The notes: generated by a model not told the origin, from the sequence alone. Counted from the stretch's first letter, positions 41,625 through 51,097 are shown. The stretch is 64,000 nucleotides of DNA from Profundicola sp048268105 (GCA_048268105.1 JBLWWH010000001.1:62001-126000), one strand, 5' to 3'. A program made the numbers and translations.

Positions 41625-42425
41625 TTAATTTATCTCTCTTGGGCTATAACCATTTGGAATTCTAAATGGTGGATTGGATTCAGAAAAATCAAAACTATTA
41701 TATTCTAATTCAATTTTATCATTGTCCTTTGCCTTTACCAAAATTTTAACGCGACTAGGGAATTCCCTACCTTCTACTTCGACCCAGTTTTCATAATTCA
41801 CAAGAATACTTGTTTTAGAATTAGGATCTAAAATATCCACCTTAGACAGACGATAATTACTATCTAAATAAAAAGTATGAATGTACTTACCTTCTTTAGG
41901 TTTCTTTAGCAAATCTGCATTAGATTTATAAGTTAATTCATACAAATTATCAGCAGTAGTCTGCAATTCGTAGGCATTCCAGTCATCAATTAAAAATAAT
42001 TGACCCAAAAGCAAGCTTTTTAATCTTTCAAAATTGATGAAATTAACTTTTAATTTCTCATTAAAAAAGGAGAAATCCGAGTCTATAAAAGTTTTATCCA
42101 AAACCTCATAAGCTTGAACTTTTCCAGGTGTAATATTCGCTCTTGCCCCAGTTATACCTAAGATAGAAGCGTTCGCCCAAATTCGATCATCTTTATCAAA
42201 ATAAAACCTAAGGGTTGCAGAATTTGATTTACCATTTACATTGGCATCGATTTTAGAGCGAATTTGTAGATAATCAAAACTCGGCAATGAATTCTCATAA
42301 GCATCTTTAAAAACTCGAACTGTTTGATCCTTCACCTCTCCTGTTGATGGTGAAGTTTTCTTTAGGGTTCCACAAGATTGTAAAACCCATAAAGAAAAAA
42401 TCATAAATATTATATTTCTAATCAT
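41625..42425 (-). CDS. DUF4292 family lipoprotein
   Basis: This 266-residue protein has a lipoprotein signal (FSLWVLQSCGTL, Cys18). The mature part matches DUF4292: RSKIDANVNGKSNSATLRF, KDDRIWANASILGITGARAN, a late NYENWVEVEGREFPSRV. The fold resembles LolA/LolB-type lipoprotein carriers, so a role in envelope transport is possible. Its start overlaps the stop codon of the nucleotidyltransferase gene by 4 bases, and the EnvC-like gene follows after 10 bases. Confidence 0.87.
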   Translation of the reverse strand: MIRNIIFMIFSLWVLQSCGTLKKTSPSTGEVKDQTVRVFKDAYENSLPSFDYLQIRSKIDANVNGKSNSATLRFYFDKDDRIWANASILGITGARANITPGKVQAYEVLDKTFIDSDFSFFNEKLKVNFINFERLKSLLLGQLFLIDDWNAYELQTTADNLYELTYKSNADLLKKPKEGKYIHTFYLDSNYRLSKVDILDPNSKTSILVNYENWVEVEGREFPSRVKILVKAKDNDKIELEYNSFDFSESNPPFRIPNGYSPREIN

Positions 42426-43441
42426 TTAGAATTAAAATCTAGTATAGAAAAGTCACCTAAGCTAATATTCCTAGAAACACCATAATATTCAGCATTATTA
42501 CCAATCATTGAGTTGGTTAAATTTCCGTGGTCTATAGTTGTATTTTCTTGAATAAGAGAATTATCAATATTTGAATTTCTAATTTCAGTGCCGTCTCCAA
42601 TCGAAACATTTGGCCCAACCTTAGAATTTTCAATAATTACATTTTCACCGATGAAACAAGGTTCTAGAATTAAAGACTTTTCCACCTTAGATGATGCTGG
42701 AATATCTTTAAAAGATTCTTTCTCAAAGCCAAGAATCTTGGTATTTGTTTCTACAGTAACTTTTTTATTCCCACAATCCATCCATTCATCAACCTTTCCA
42801 GTAGTGAATTTGAGACCATCTGTTTTAAGCGTTTCTAAAACTGTAGTAAGCTGGAATTCACCACCTTCTTTATTATCATCAGAACTCAATAATTCCTTAA
42901 TTTCATTTTTAAGTCTAGATCCATCTTTAAAGTAATAAATACCTATAATTGCCAGATCAGAAATAAAATCTTTTGGCTTCTCATGAAATCTATTGATGAC
43001 TCCATTATCATCTAATTCAACAACACCAAATGCTGATGGATCCTCAACAGATTTAACCCAAACTACTCCGTCTGAATCGGTGTCTAATTTAAAATCTGCT
43101 CTAAATAAAGTATCGGCAAATGCAATAATTACAGGTCCATCAATTGAATCTGCAGCTTGGTAAATAGCGTGCGCCGTACCCAGAGGTTGATCCTGATGAT
43201 AAACACTTCCTTTAGCCCCTAATTTCTCTGCTATTTGAATTAATTTATCCTCCACATCTTTTCCAAAATCACCTGTAATAAAGGCAATTTCATCAATTTT
43301 TTGATCCGATAAACGAGTAATATCCTCTGCCAATCTATGTACAATTGGCTTACCTGCGATTGGAATTAAAGGTTTGGGAACTGTTAAGGTGTGTGGTCTT
43401 AGTCTGGATCCACGTCCAGCCATAGGAATAATTATTTTCAT
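42422..43441 (-). CDS. Sugar-phosphate nucleotidyltransferase with left-handed beta-helix
   Basis: This 339-residue enzyme begins with the nucleotide-binding motif MAGRGSRLRPHTLTVPKPLI (7-26). The core matches glucose-1-phosphate thymidylyl-/uridylyl-type transferases, with FADTLFRADF and VDEWMDCGNKKVTVETN. The C-terminal 90 residues are hexapeptide-like repeats (CFIGENVIIENSKVGPNVSI), as in GlmU-type or archaeal sugar transferases. It makes an activated sugar for cell-envelope glycans; the exact sugar is unknown. It sits between dut and DUF4292. Confidence 0.88.
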   Translation of the reverse strand: MKIIIPMAGRGSRLRPHTLTVPKPLIPIAGKPIVHRLAEDITRLSDQKIDEIAFITGDFGKDVEDKLIQIAEKLGAKGSVYHQDQPLGTAHAIYQAADSIDGPVIIAFADTLFRADFKLDTDSDGVVWVKSVEDPSAFGVVELDDNGVINRFHEKPKDFISDLAIIGIYYFKDGSRLKNEIKELLSSDDNKEGGEFQLTTVLETLKTDGLKFTTGKVDEWMDCGNKKVTVETNTKILGFEKESFKDIPASSKVEKSLILEPCFIGENVIIENSKVGPNVSIGDGTEIRNSNIDNSLIQENTTIDHGNLTNSMIGNNAEYYGVSRNISLGDFSILDFNSK

Positions 43442-43484
43442 GTATTTAAGTATTAATTAGTTATTAGTTAACGTTTAAGATGTT

Positions 43485-43922
43485 TTAATTATTGCGTCCG
43501 GTGCTTCCGAAACCTCCAGCGCCCCTGTCCGAATCAGATAATTCAGATACAGGCTCCCATTCAATAGTTTCGTGTTGAGCAATCACCAATTGCGCAATTC
43601 TATCACCATTTTTAATTTCGAAGGGTTCTTTTGATAAATTCGCTAAAATCACCCCCACTTCGCCTCGATAATCAGCATCAATCGTACCCGGTGCATTTAA
43701 GCAAGTAACACCTTTCTTTAGAGCCAGTCCGCTACGAGGGCGAACTTGGGCTTCAAATCCTTTGGGAATCTCTAGGTATAATCCTGTTGGAACTAAAGTT
43801 CTTTCTAACGAATTTAAAACTATAGTTTCTTCTATATTAGCAACCAAATCCATTCCGGCAGCATCTGCTGTCTTATACTCTGGCAATGCATGTTCAGACT
43901 TATTTATAATTTTAATTTTCAT
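43485..43922 (-). CDS. dut: Deoxyuridine 5'-triphosphate nucleotidohydrolase
   Basis: This 145-residue trimeric dUTPase converts dUTP to dUMP, keeping uracil out of DNA. All five motifs are present: AAGMDL, RPRSGLALKKGV, GTIDADYRGEVGV, KNGDRIAQLVI and the C-terminal DRGAGGFGSTG. The start overlaps the flippase gene by 11 bases. Confidence 0.97.
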   Translation of the reverse strand: MKIKIINKSEHALPEYKTADAAGMDLVANIEETIVLNSLERTLVPTGLYLEIPKGFEAQVRPRSGLALKKGVTCLNAPGTIDADYRGEVGVILANLSKEPFEIKNGDRIAQLVIAQHETIEWEPVSELSDSDRGAGGFGSTGRNN

Positions 43923-45354
43923 TTTGTTGTAAACTTTTTCGTTCTATAAAATATATGATGCCTATAAAAATCAGCAATAGTAAATTTCCGACCCAATAAT
44001 TTGCGTCAAATATAACATAAGAAATTACACTAAAGAGAATGGTTAAAGATAAGTAAAATAATATTTTCCTCATTTTATATGGAATTGGATAATATTTTTG
44101 ACCTAAATAATAAGATACTACCATCATTACAAAATAAGCTGCTAAAGTGGCCCATGCAGAAACCATAAAACCGTAAATTGGTAATAAGATAATATTTATC
44201 AACAAGGTAATTATAGCACCAATCCACGATATATACGTTCCAACCCTGGTTCTATCCGTCACTTTATACCAGGTTGATAAATTATAATATACCCCAAAAA
44301 ATAAATTAGCAAGTACTACAATTGGGACGATATCAATCGCTACCCAATACTCTTCTTTTCTTATAAAAAGAGATTTTAGCCAATCTACATTTCCAATAAT
44401 CCCTAATGCTATAATACTCGCCACGATTACAAAATACTCGGTAACTCTGGCATACGTCAGTTGTGCATTTTTATCTTGCATTTGTTTAAAGAAAAATGGC
44501 TCAATCCCCATACGATAGGCAGTGACAAACAAGGTCATTAAAACTGCTAGCTTATAGCTGCCCCCATAAGCACCCGCATCGCTTTCGGGAATTAAATATC
44601 GCTGTATAGCCTTGTCCAAATTTTCATTGATCATAAAGGCCAAGCCTGCCAACATAATTGGCCATGAATATTTAATCATCCGCTTGAAAAGGCTAACATC
44701 AAATTCAAATTTTACCTTCAACGCAATGGGAAGCAATAATAGGAAACCAATTACACTCCCGATGACATTACTGAAAAACGGAAACGATACCTTCTCTGTA
44801 AGTCCCATTGTCGTAGTAATCGACTTTGGAATCACCAAGAACAAAGCGAGTATCAATCCTGTTTGAAGTAATGATTGGGTTACGCGAACCGCTGAGTACT
44901 TAATAGGTTTATTATTAAATCTCAACCAAGCAAATGGAATTACGCAAAGTGTATCGAAGAAAGCAATCCAGGCAAACCAACTAATATAATCTGGGTTGTT
45001 GGCGTACTCTAAAACATTTGCGATAGGTTGATTAAAACTCAGGACCAAAATCAAAAATGCCAAAGCATTTAATCCCAAAAATATATAGGCTGTATTAAAG
45101 GTTTTTCTAATATTTTCTTTTTCAGCAGAAAATCGGAAAAATGCCGTCTCAAACCCGAAAGTCAATAATATATTTACAAAAGATATTAATGCATAGAGAT
45201 TCACAAACTTGGCAAACTCCTCTGTTCCATCAAAATATTCTGTATAAAATGGGTTCAACAGGAAAATGATAACGCGTGGTAATATTGCGCCAATCCCATA
45301 AATAACAGTTTCGCTCAGTAGTTTTTTATACAAAATCTTAAAATATGCTTGCAA
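43912..45354 (-). CDS. Polysaccharide flippase (Wzx/PST family)
   Basis: This 480-residue integral membrane protein has 12-14 predicted helices and belongs to the MOP superfamily of lipid-linked glycan flippases. Visible features are LLSETVIYGIGAILPRVIIF at the N-terminus, PFAWLRFNNKPIKYSAVRV, and the last helices near FSVISYVIFDANYWVG. It likely moves a lipid-linked sugar across the inner membrane for surface polysaccharide or lipoglycan. It is the first gene of the long minus-strand operon and lies divergent to gpsA. No other polysaccharide cluster genes are adjacent. Confidence 0.88.
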   Translation of the reverse strand: MQAYFKILYKKLLSETVIYGIGAILPRVIIFLLNPFYTEYFDGTEEFAKFVNLYALISFVNILLTFGFETAFFRFSAEKENIRKTFNTAYIFLGLNALAFLILVLSFNQPIANVLEYANNPDYISWFAWIAFFDTLCVIPFAWLRFNNKPIKYSAVRVTQSLLQTGLILALFLVIPKSITTTMGLTEKVSFPFFSNVIGSVIGFLLLLPIALKVKFEFDVSLFKRMIKYSWPIMLAGLAFMINENLDKAIQRYLIPESDAGAYGGSYKLAVLMTLFVTAYRMGIEPFFFKQMQDKNAQLTYARVTEYFVIVASIIALGIIGNVDWLKSLFIRKEEYWVAIDIVPIVVLANLFFGVYYNLSTWYKVTDRTRVGTYISWIGAIITLLINIILLPIYGFMVSAWATLAAYFVMMVVSYYLGQKYYPIPYKMRKILFYLSLTILFSVISYVIFDANYWVGNLLLLIFIGIIYFIERKSLQQNEN

Positions 45355-45497
45355 AATTCAATTTAAAAAATGGAAATGCAAAGCTTTTAGATTAAAATCA
45401 TTACAAAACTTTAAAAATGGTAATCTACGAGCCTATCATCCTCATTTTTATTACAATTTTTAAGAAGTCTTAAAATAACTGAAAGGAATATTATTTG

Positions 45498-45505
45498 TAA
45501 CTTTC
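45498..45505 (+). promoter_or_regulatory. Weak -7 promoter box (TAACTTTC) of gpsA
   Basis: TAACTTTC differs at the last base from TAnnTTTG and lies 24 bases before the ATG at 45530. Confidence 0.3.
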
Positions 45506-45529
45506 ATTTTTTCTAAAACACTAAAATTT

Positions 45530-46555
45530 ATGGTAGATAATTCTAAGAAAGGAGAGAATTCCAAGTCTCTTCCAAGAGTAGGTGTAGTAGGCAGTGGTAG
45601 CTTTGGAACGGCAATTACAAAAATTTTATGTGAAAACATGAAAAACCTAAATTGGTGGGTTAGAAGCCCTTATGTTAAAGGTTATTTGCAAAAAGAGCAA
45701 CGCAATCCGAATTACTTGAGTTCGGTTGAGTTTGATATTAATATTCTTAATACCACCAATGATATTAATGAACTTATAGAGAATTCTGATATAATTATTT
45801 TCGTCACCCCTTCAATTTATTTATTAGATTCACTTGCTGAGTTAAAGATTCCATTAAAAGGAAAGACTATTGTAACTGCAATTAAAGGTTTAATACCACA
45901 AGAATCTAAAATTATTGGTGAATATTTTCATGATACACATGGTATTCCATATGAAGATATTGGTGTTATTGCAGGCCCTTGTCATGCTGAAGAAATAGCA
46001 TTGGAAAGACTTTCTTATTTAACTGTGGCATTTCAGGATCAAGAAAAGGCTGAACTTTTAGCCAATCTACTTCGCTGTGACTTCGTCAACGTAACTTTAT
46101 CTAATGATATCATTGGAACAGAGCATGCAGCTGTATTAAAGAATGTTTATGCAATATCAGCAGGAATGGCGCATGGTCTTGGTTATGGAGATAACTTTAT
46201 TGCTTTGTTACTCTCTAATGCCATTCGCGAAATGGAAAAATACCTAGAGATTGTAAGTCCTGTGGAGCGAAACATTAATGATTCTGTGTATTTAGGCGAT
46301 TTGTTGGTAACTGGATATTCTTATTTTTCGAGAAACAGAATGTTCGGAAACATGATTGGAAAAGGATACACTGTAAAATCAGCTTTGATGGAAATGAATC
46401 AAGTTCCAGAGGGGTATTATGCTACCAATGGGATTTTTAATATTGCTTCTGAATATAAGATAGATTTACCAATTTTAAAAACGGTGCATAAGATTATTTA
46501 TAAAGGGAAAAGCGCGCCTAAATCTTTCAAAAAACTAACCAAGAAGTTGAGTTAA
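45530..46555 (+). CDS. gpsA: Glycerol-3-phosphate dehydrogenase [NAD(P)+]
   Basis: This 341-residue enzyme reduces dihydroxyacetone phosphate to glycerol 3-phosphate for phospholipid synthesis. The dinucleotide fold is VGVVGSGSFGTAITKILCEN (about 18-37). Catalytic regions include AGPCHAEEIALERLSYL and HAAVLKNVYAISAGMAHGLG with the key Lys. GDNFIALLLSNAIREMEKY replaces the form seen in E. coli, as is usual in Bacteroidota. It stands alone, divergent from the envelope operon. Confidence 0.94.
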   Translation: MVDNSKKGENSKSLPRVGVVGSGSFGTAITKILCENMKNLNWWVRSPYVKGYLQKEQRNPNYLSSVEFDINILNTTNDINELIENSDIIIFVTPSIYLLDSLAELKIPLKGKTIVTAIKGLIPQESKIIGEYFHDTHGIPYEDIGVIAGPCHAEEIALERLSYLTVAFQDQEKAELLANLLRCDFVNVTLSNDIIGTEHAAVLKNVYAISAGMAHGLGYGDNFIALLLSNAIREMEKYLEIVSPVERNINDSVYLGDLLVTGYSYFSRNRMFGNMIGKGYTVKSALMEMNQVPEGYYATNGIFNIASEYKIDLPILKTVHKIIYKGKSAPKSFKKLTKKLS

Positions 46556-46634
46556 TAACGGCTTCTTTTTGATTTATTAAATTCAATTAATGTGGCTTAA
46601 ATTAACACATATTTAAGTTTTGCATCATATTTGA

Positions 46635-46642
46635 TATATTTG
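46635..46642 (+). promoter_or_regulatory. -7 promoter box (TATATTTG) of the LemA/TPM operon
   Basis: TATATTTG matches TAnnTTTG and lies 20 bases before the lemA ATG at 46663. Confidence 0.5.
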
Positions 46643-46662
46643 AAACTATTAAAATTAAAATT

Positions 46663-47271
46663 ATGAATAAAGGTTGTTTAGGTATAGGTGCTGTTGTACT
46701 TGTTGCGGGTATTGCTATTGCTATGTGGGCTGGTGGTATCTATAATGGATTTATTACTCAGGATGAGTCAGTGAAGAACGCTTGGGGTAATGTTGAAACC
46801 GATTACCAAAGAAGAAATGATTTAATCGGTAATTTGGTGGCTACTGTACAAGAAGCGGCTGAATTCGAAAGAGGTACATTAACCGATGTTATCGAGGCTC
46901 GTGCCAAGGCTACATCTATTAATTTATCTGCTGATGATTTAACTCCTGAGAACATGGCTAAATTTCAACAAGCTCAAGATGAGCTGAATAAAGCTTTTTT
47001 AGGTCGAATGAATTTCTTACAAGAAAACTATCCACAATTAACAGCTACCGAGCAGTTTAGAGATTTATCTGCACAGATTGAAGGCACTGAGAATAGAATT
47101 AATGTTTCTCGTAACAGATATAACGAAGCAGTAAGAGAATACAATAATGAAGTAAGAAAAGTTCCAAATAATATACTTGCAGGTATTTTCAATTTTGATG
47201 TAAAAGAACCTTTCTCTTCGGTGGAAGGCGCTGATGTTGCTCCAGATGTAAGAGGAGAATTCAACAAATAG
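46663..47271 (+). CDS. lemA: LemA family protein
   Basis: This 202-residue membrane protein has one N-terminal helix (GIGAVVLVAGIAIAMWAGGIY) followed by a helical bundle. Landmarks are YNGFITQDESVKNAWGNVET, YQRRNDLIGNLVATVQ, EARAKATSI and LSAQIEGTENRINVSRNRYNEAV. LemA proteins occur across bacteria beside TPM-domain proteins; the pair probably serves membrane or protein quality control. The next gene begins 2 bases after its stop codon. Confidence 0.94.
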   Translation: MNKGCLGIGAVVLVAGIAIAMWAGGIYNGFITQDESVKNAWGNVETDYQRRNDLIGNLVATVQEAAEFERGTLTDVIEARAKATSINLSADDLTPENMAKFQQAQDELNKAFLGRMNFLQENYPQLTATEQFRDLSAQIEGTENRINVSRNRYNEAVREYNNEVRKVPNNILAGIFNFDVKEPFSSVEGADVAPDVRGEFNK

Positions 47272-47273
47272 AA

Positions 47274-47714
47274 ATGTCGGAAAATTTAGATTCATATTTT
47301 AGCAAAGCAGAGGAGAATCGCATTATCGATGCGATTCAGTCTGCCGAAGCCCAAACTTCGGGAGAACTGAGGGTTCATGTGAGTCATAAAAAAGATACAG
47401 ACGCTCTTAAGACAACACAAGAATTATTCAATGAACTCCGAATGTTCAACACAAGACATAGAAATGGTGTTTTAATACATATTTCTATCACTTCTAAGGC
47501 TTTTGCCATATATGGTGATAAGGGTATTAATAAAGTCGTCCCAAAAAACTTTTGGGAAACTACCCGAAATATAATTCAGGAGCATTTTGTTCAAGGTAAT
47601 ATGGTGGAAGGTATTTGTGCTGGCGTGACATCTATTGGAGAGCAGCTGAAAGAGCATTTCCCATGGCAGACCGATGATATAAATGAGCTCCCAGATGAAA
47701 TAACTTATGATTAA
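47274..47714 (+). CDS. TPM domain protein (cytosolic form)
   Basis: This 146-residue protein consists of a single TPM (phosphatase-like) domain without a signal peptide. It begins LDSYFSKAEENRIIDAIQSA and has SGELRVHVSHK, NGVLIHISITSKAFAIYGDKG and a C-terminal MVEGICAGVTSIGEQLKEHFP. Plant TPM proteins have phosphatase activity and some bacterial forms have chaperone-like roles. It overlaps the next TPM gene by 8 bases and follows lemA closely. Confidence 0.9.
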   Translation: MSENLDSYFSKAEENRIIDAIQSAEAQTSGELRVHVSHKKDTDALKTTQELFNELRMFNTRHRNGVLIHISITSKAFAIYGDKGINKVVPKNFWETTRNIIQEHFVQGNMVEGICAGVTSIGEQLKEHFPWQTDDINELPDEITYD

Positions 47715-48549
47715 CAAAAAGCCAACATTTCAAGCTCCAACACAACTATCTCTTATTATTAGTTGGGTTTTCATTTTTGGTTTTTCTGTTTTGTCTTTTG
47801 GACAATACACCATTCCTCCACAACCAAAATCAGATGCAAGTTTAATATTCAATTATGCTAAACAAGCTGTTTTAAGTCCACAGGAACAACAAACTCTTAA
47901 TCGTAAATTAATTGACTACGAGGCAAAAACTTCTACTCAAATCGCCCTCATTATCGTTGAATCCTTGCAGGGAGAAGACCCAAATTTCTTAGGAGCCAAA
48001 TGGTTAGCAGAATGGAAAATTGGACAAGCGGAGGCTGATAATGGAATGGTGATTTTGATGAGTGCTAGCGATAGGAAAATTGCAATCCAAAATGGGTATG
48101 GACTCGAAGCCTACATGACCGACGCTAAAAGCCGTCAGGTTATTGATAATTTTATTATTCCTTATTTCAAACAAGAAGAATATTATCAAGGATTTGACAA
48201 TGGTTTAAATGCTATTTTCAAGGTTTTAGATGGAAAGTTTATTGAAGATGGCTCTGGTTTCGAAAAAGGACAAGATGATTTATCTGATAATAGCCTACTA
48301 CAATTCTTTTTTCTTTTATGTGGAATGTTCCTATTAATTTGGATACTTAGTCGATTTGGCGGCGGCGGCGGCAAAGGTGGTTCTGGAGGAAGAAGAAGTC
48401 CATTTGGCGATGTCATATTCACCGATTTCGGAAGAAGTACTTGGTCTGGCCGAGGTGGTGGATTCGGAAGTGGCGGCTTTGGCGGCGGCGGGTTTGGTGG
48501 ATTCGGCGGCGGAATGGGCGGCGGTGGCGGTGCCAGCGGTAGTTGGTAA
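47707..48549 (+). CDS. TPM domain protein with glycine-rich tail (YgcG-like)
   Basis: This 280-residue protein has a hydrophobic export segment (about 16-34), a TPM domain (about 40-180, VLSPQEQQTLNRKLIDYEAK, then ALIIVESLQG and RKIAIQNGYGLE), a membrane helix (about 200-216) and a glycine-rich tail. The tail (about 219-280) is built of GGGF/GGFG units and ends GASGSW. Its GGC-rich DNA stands out in an AT-rich gene. This form is typically the membrane partner of LemA. Confidence 0.92.
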   Translation: MINKKPTFQAPTQLSLIISWVFIFGFSVLSFGQYTIPPQPKSDASLIFNYAKQAVLSPQEQQTLNRKLIDYEAKTSTQIALIIVESLQGEDPNFLGAKWLAEWKIGQAEADNGMVILMSASDRKIAIQNGYGLEAYMTDAKSRQVIDNFIIPYFKQEEYYQGFDNGLNAIFKVLDGKFIEDGSGFEKGQDDLSDNSLLQFFFLLCGMFLLIWILSRFGGGGGKGGSGGRRSPFGDVIFTDFGRSTWSGRGGGFGSGGFGGGGFGGFGGGMGGGGGASGSW

Positions 48550-48630
48550 TTTTATATAAGCAAATTAAGCGCTATACCATTTCACATACTTGGACTAGTA
48601 TTTGATTTAATCTCCTCATAAATATATCTC

Positions 48631-49488
48631 ATGAAACATTTAATTTTTTCTGTTTTTGTCTTAATATTTAGCCTTTCATTTGCGCAAAAAGACACAAGGT
48701 CTTTTGAGCAAATCAACGATTCTATTCTGCGTGAGGCGAGAACAATATACACCTATGATAAGGCCTTTACAATGTCAATGCAGGCTATCGAGGCACATAG
48801 AAAACTTAGAAAATCGGCAGGAGAAGTATTAGTTATGCCAAAAAACGATACCGTATATGCATTAGTTTTTTCTAAGGATAAGCCAGAAATGCTTGTTGGA
48901 GAAATGAAATTTGGTACGGACATTAGAGATTCTGCTGCTATGGCTGTTACCACTAGAGCAGCCACGCAAGAAGAATTAGATTATTATGATTTGAAACATC
49001 GAATCATGCAAAATATTCAGGCTAAGTATGATTTGGTATATGGAGATAAGGAAACCTATCTGAACCCTATTTTCTTTCCTTTTAAAGAGAAAATCCGTGG
49101 AAAGGAAATTCAGTTATTTAAACTATACTTAACGACAGAGACTAATGCTTCTAATACTTTACCTTTTGGACAAGATTATATGTTTATTGCAACTCCCGAA
49201 GGAAAAGTTATTTATAATTTACAATTCAACCCCTATATGCCATTACCTATCTCCAACGAGATGATAGAGACGACTTTGGCTTCGATCGAATACCCAGAAC
49301 GTGAGCCTTATATTACACCCACCGATATCTATTTATTTAATAAATATGGAGCTGTAAAAGGATTAAATATCTTACAAGTCACTTCTACTGCTTTTGGAAT
49401 TATATTCCAATATGATTGGGATCGAGAAGAATTAAATGTAATGATGCCCGAGCCAGAAGTTGAGGCTGACGCTTTGGTTGAAGAATAA
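48631..49488 (+). CDS. Hypothetical exported protein
   Basis: This 285-residue protein has a signal peptide (MKHLIFSVFVLIFSLSFAQK). No known domain was recognised. The mature part is mixed alpha/beta with AFTMSMQAIEAHRKLRK near the N-terminus and YLTTETNASNTLPFGQDYMF in the centre, and ends acidic (MPEPEVEADALVEE). It follows the LemA/TPM genes by 81 bases on the same strand, so it may be part of the same transcript. Confidence 0.7.
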   Translation: MKHLIFSVFVLIFSLSFAQKDTRSFEQINDSILREARTIYTYDKAFTMSMQAIEAHRKLRKSAGEVLVMPKNDTVYALVFSKDKPEMLVGEMKFGTDIRDSAAMAVTTRAATQEELDYYDLKHRIMQNIQAKYDLVYGDKETYLNPIFFPFKEKIRGKEIQLFKLYLTTETNASNTLPFGQDYMFIATPEGKVIYNLQFNPYMPLPISNEMIETTLASIEYPEREPYITPTDIYLFNKYGAVKGLNILQVTSTAFGIIFQYDWDREELNVMMPEPEVEADALVEE

Positions 49489-49552
49489 TCCTCATCATTA
49501 AATAGCCAAAGAAGCATCTCCAATTAATCACATTGATCTAACAACCTATATT

Positions 49553-50371
49553 ATGAAATTAGCACTGATATTTATGTTATTCCTAGCATTTGGTTGTGGT
49601 GGAGATAATGTCAACGAATCGGCTCAAAGCTTCTCGGTTGCACAACTCGATTTAGCTAAATATAGCGAAGAAAGTGTAGAGCAAGAGTCTTCTAGGGAAG
49701 ATATCGCAGAGATAGAGCAAATGCTGATTAAATCAGGTTCTATCACATTTCAAGTAGCAAATGTCGAGCGTCAGCATCAGGAAATACTCAACACATTGAA
49801 GGATTTCGATGCCTATGTTGTAACAGATCAAAACTATAGTCAATCCAACAGAATTACTTATTCGACACAAATTAGAGTTCCTAAACAAAATTTTGATGGA
49901 TTTCTAGACCAAGTCTTACAAGGCGCACAACGCATAGATCATAAAACGATTTCTGTGGAAGATGTGACAGAAGAATTTGTAGATGTGAATGCTAGATTAA
50001 AGACGAAGCGAGAATTAGAGGCAAGATATTTACAGCTTCTGAACAAAGCCAATACGGTCACCGAAATGCTTGCTATAGAAAAGCAAATTGGTGAACTTCA
50101 ATCAGAGCTTGAGTCCTATGAGGGGAGAATTAAATATCTTCAATCTCAGGTGCAATATTCTACCTTAAATTTAGAGTATTACGAAAGTTTAAGTGTTGGA
50201 AACCAATTTGGACAAGAGATTAAAAATGGAGTTAAAAATGGGTGGAATTATCTTATTTGGTTCTTTATTGGATTAATCAATATTTGGCCATTTGTTTTAA
50301 TCACAGGTATATTAATTTACCTATTTATCCGTTATAGAAAAAGGAGAAGAAGCCGCAAACTAAAAGATTAG
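49553..50371 (+). CDS. DUF4349 family lipoprotein with C-terminal membrane helix
   Basis: This 272-residue protein begins with a lipobox (LFLAFGCGGD, Cys15). DUF4349 covers about 55-250: IKSGSITFQVANVERQ, TYSTQIRVPKQNFDGFLDQV, VTEEFVDVNARLKTKRELE and a coiled coil (about 150-200). A membrane helix (about 236-257) and a very basic end (RYRKRRRSRKLKD) follow. Such proteins are thought to bridge membranes or sense envelope state. It is in line with the LemA/TPM genes. Confidence 0.88.
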   Translation: MKLALIFMLFLAFGCGGDNVNESAQSFSVAQLDLAKYSEESVEQESSREDIAEIEQMLIKSGSITFQVANVERQHQEILNTLKDFDAYVVTDQNYSQSNRITYSTQIRVPKQNFDGFLDQVLQGAQRIDHKTISVEDVTEEFVDVNARLKTKRELEARYLQLLNKANTVTEMLAIEKQIGELQSELESYEGRIKYLQSQVQYSTLNLEYYESLSVGNQFGQEIKNGVKNGWNYLIWFFIGLINIWPFVLITGILIYLFIRYRKRRRSRKLKD

Positions 50372-50434
50372 AATACATTTATTGTGGTTGAAATTTTTTA
50401 TTATTTACTTACATTAGTACTAAATTAAATAGAT

Positions 50435-51097
50435 ATGAAGCTTAATAAAATAGCGATTTTGTTTTTAATAACTGGACTTATTTGGAGTTGTGACACCAAA
50501 GAAGAAGAATCTATCGATGAGACCCCCCTTTCGGAGGAGATGATAGAAATCGAGACAGAAAAACCAGTTCGCACCTATTCTCTAGAAAAACAAAATGAGT
50601 GGGTGGATTATTATTCGCAAAACGTAAAAGGCTTTAGTCTAAATAATTTTGTGCAAGACGAATCATTTAAAATTGTTAGAAATGAAAGTAATATAACTCC
50701 AATTTGGAGCAAAGATTTCAAGCCAGTTTACAAGCAATTTTTAGCTTTCAACGCAGATTCCACTAAATACATCGATATAGATAGTTATAAATGGGGGTTT
50801 GACGATAAGGGAGAATTAATTGTTGGCCCAGATCAAGAAATTGTTCTCGTAGATGTAGCCAACAAGAAAACCGAACGTATTTTATTTTACGGACCATCTT
50901 TTTGGGTAGAAGAGGCCTTCTTTAAAAATGATTCTATAGTAGTTTTATTAGAAAACTCCACAGATAATAAGCCTGCTTATCAAGAGATTAACTTAAATCA
51001 AAATAAATCTGACTATTATATTTATAAAGACGAACTCGAATTTCAATCAGAATACCTGAAAAATAGAGTTACAGACATCTACAATAGTCGTATGTAA
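50435..51097 (+). CDS. Hypothetical lipoprotein
   Basis: This 220-residue protein has a lipoprotein signal (FLITGLIWSCDT, Cys19) and an acidic N-terminal linker. No family was recognised. The core has FKPVYKQFLAFNADSTKYID, and two stretches of alternating hydrophobic residues suggest a beta-propeller-like or sandwich fold. The stop codon overlaps the start of the next gene by one base (TAATG), so it is coupled to the diacylglycerol kinase. Confidence 0.7.
   Translation: MKLNKIAILFLITGLIWSCDTKEEESIDETPLSEEMIEIETEKPVRTYSLEKQNEWVDYYSQNVKGFSLNNFVQDESFKIVRNESNITPIWSKDFKPVYKQFLAFNADSTKYIDIDSYKWGFDDKGELIVGPDQEIVLVDVANKKTERILFYGPSFWVEEAFFKNDSIVVLLENSTDNKPAYQEINLNQNKSDYYIYKDELEFQSEYLKNRVTDIYNSRM

Noticed and set aside
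42588..42935. Plus-strand frame of 115 codons opposite the nucleotidyltransferase gene
   Set aside because: It is antisense to a gene with clear family motifs, and its composition (Ser/Thr/Pro-rich) is typical of a shadow frame.
48356..48559. Ala-rich 67-residue plus-strand frame over the glycine tail
   Set aside because: It is the shifted reading of the GGC-rich repeats of the membrane TPM gene and has no independent signals.
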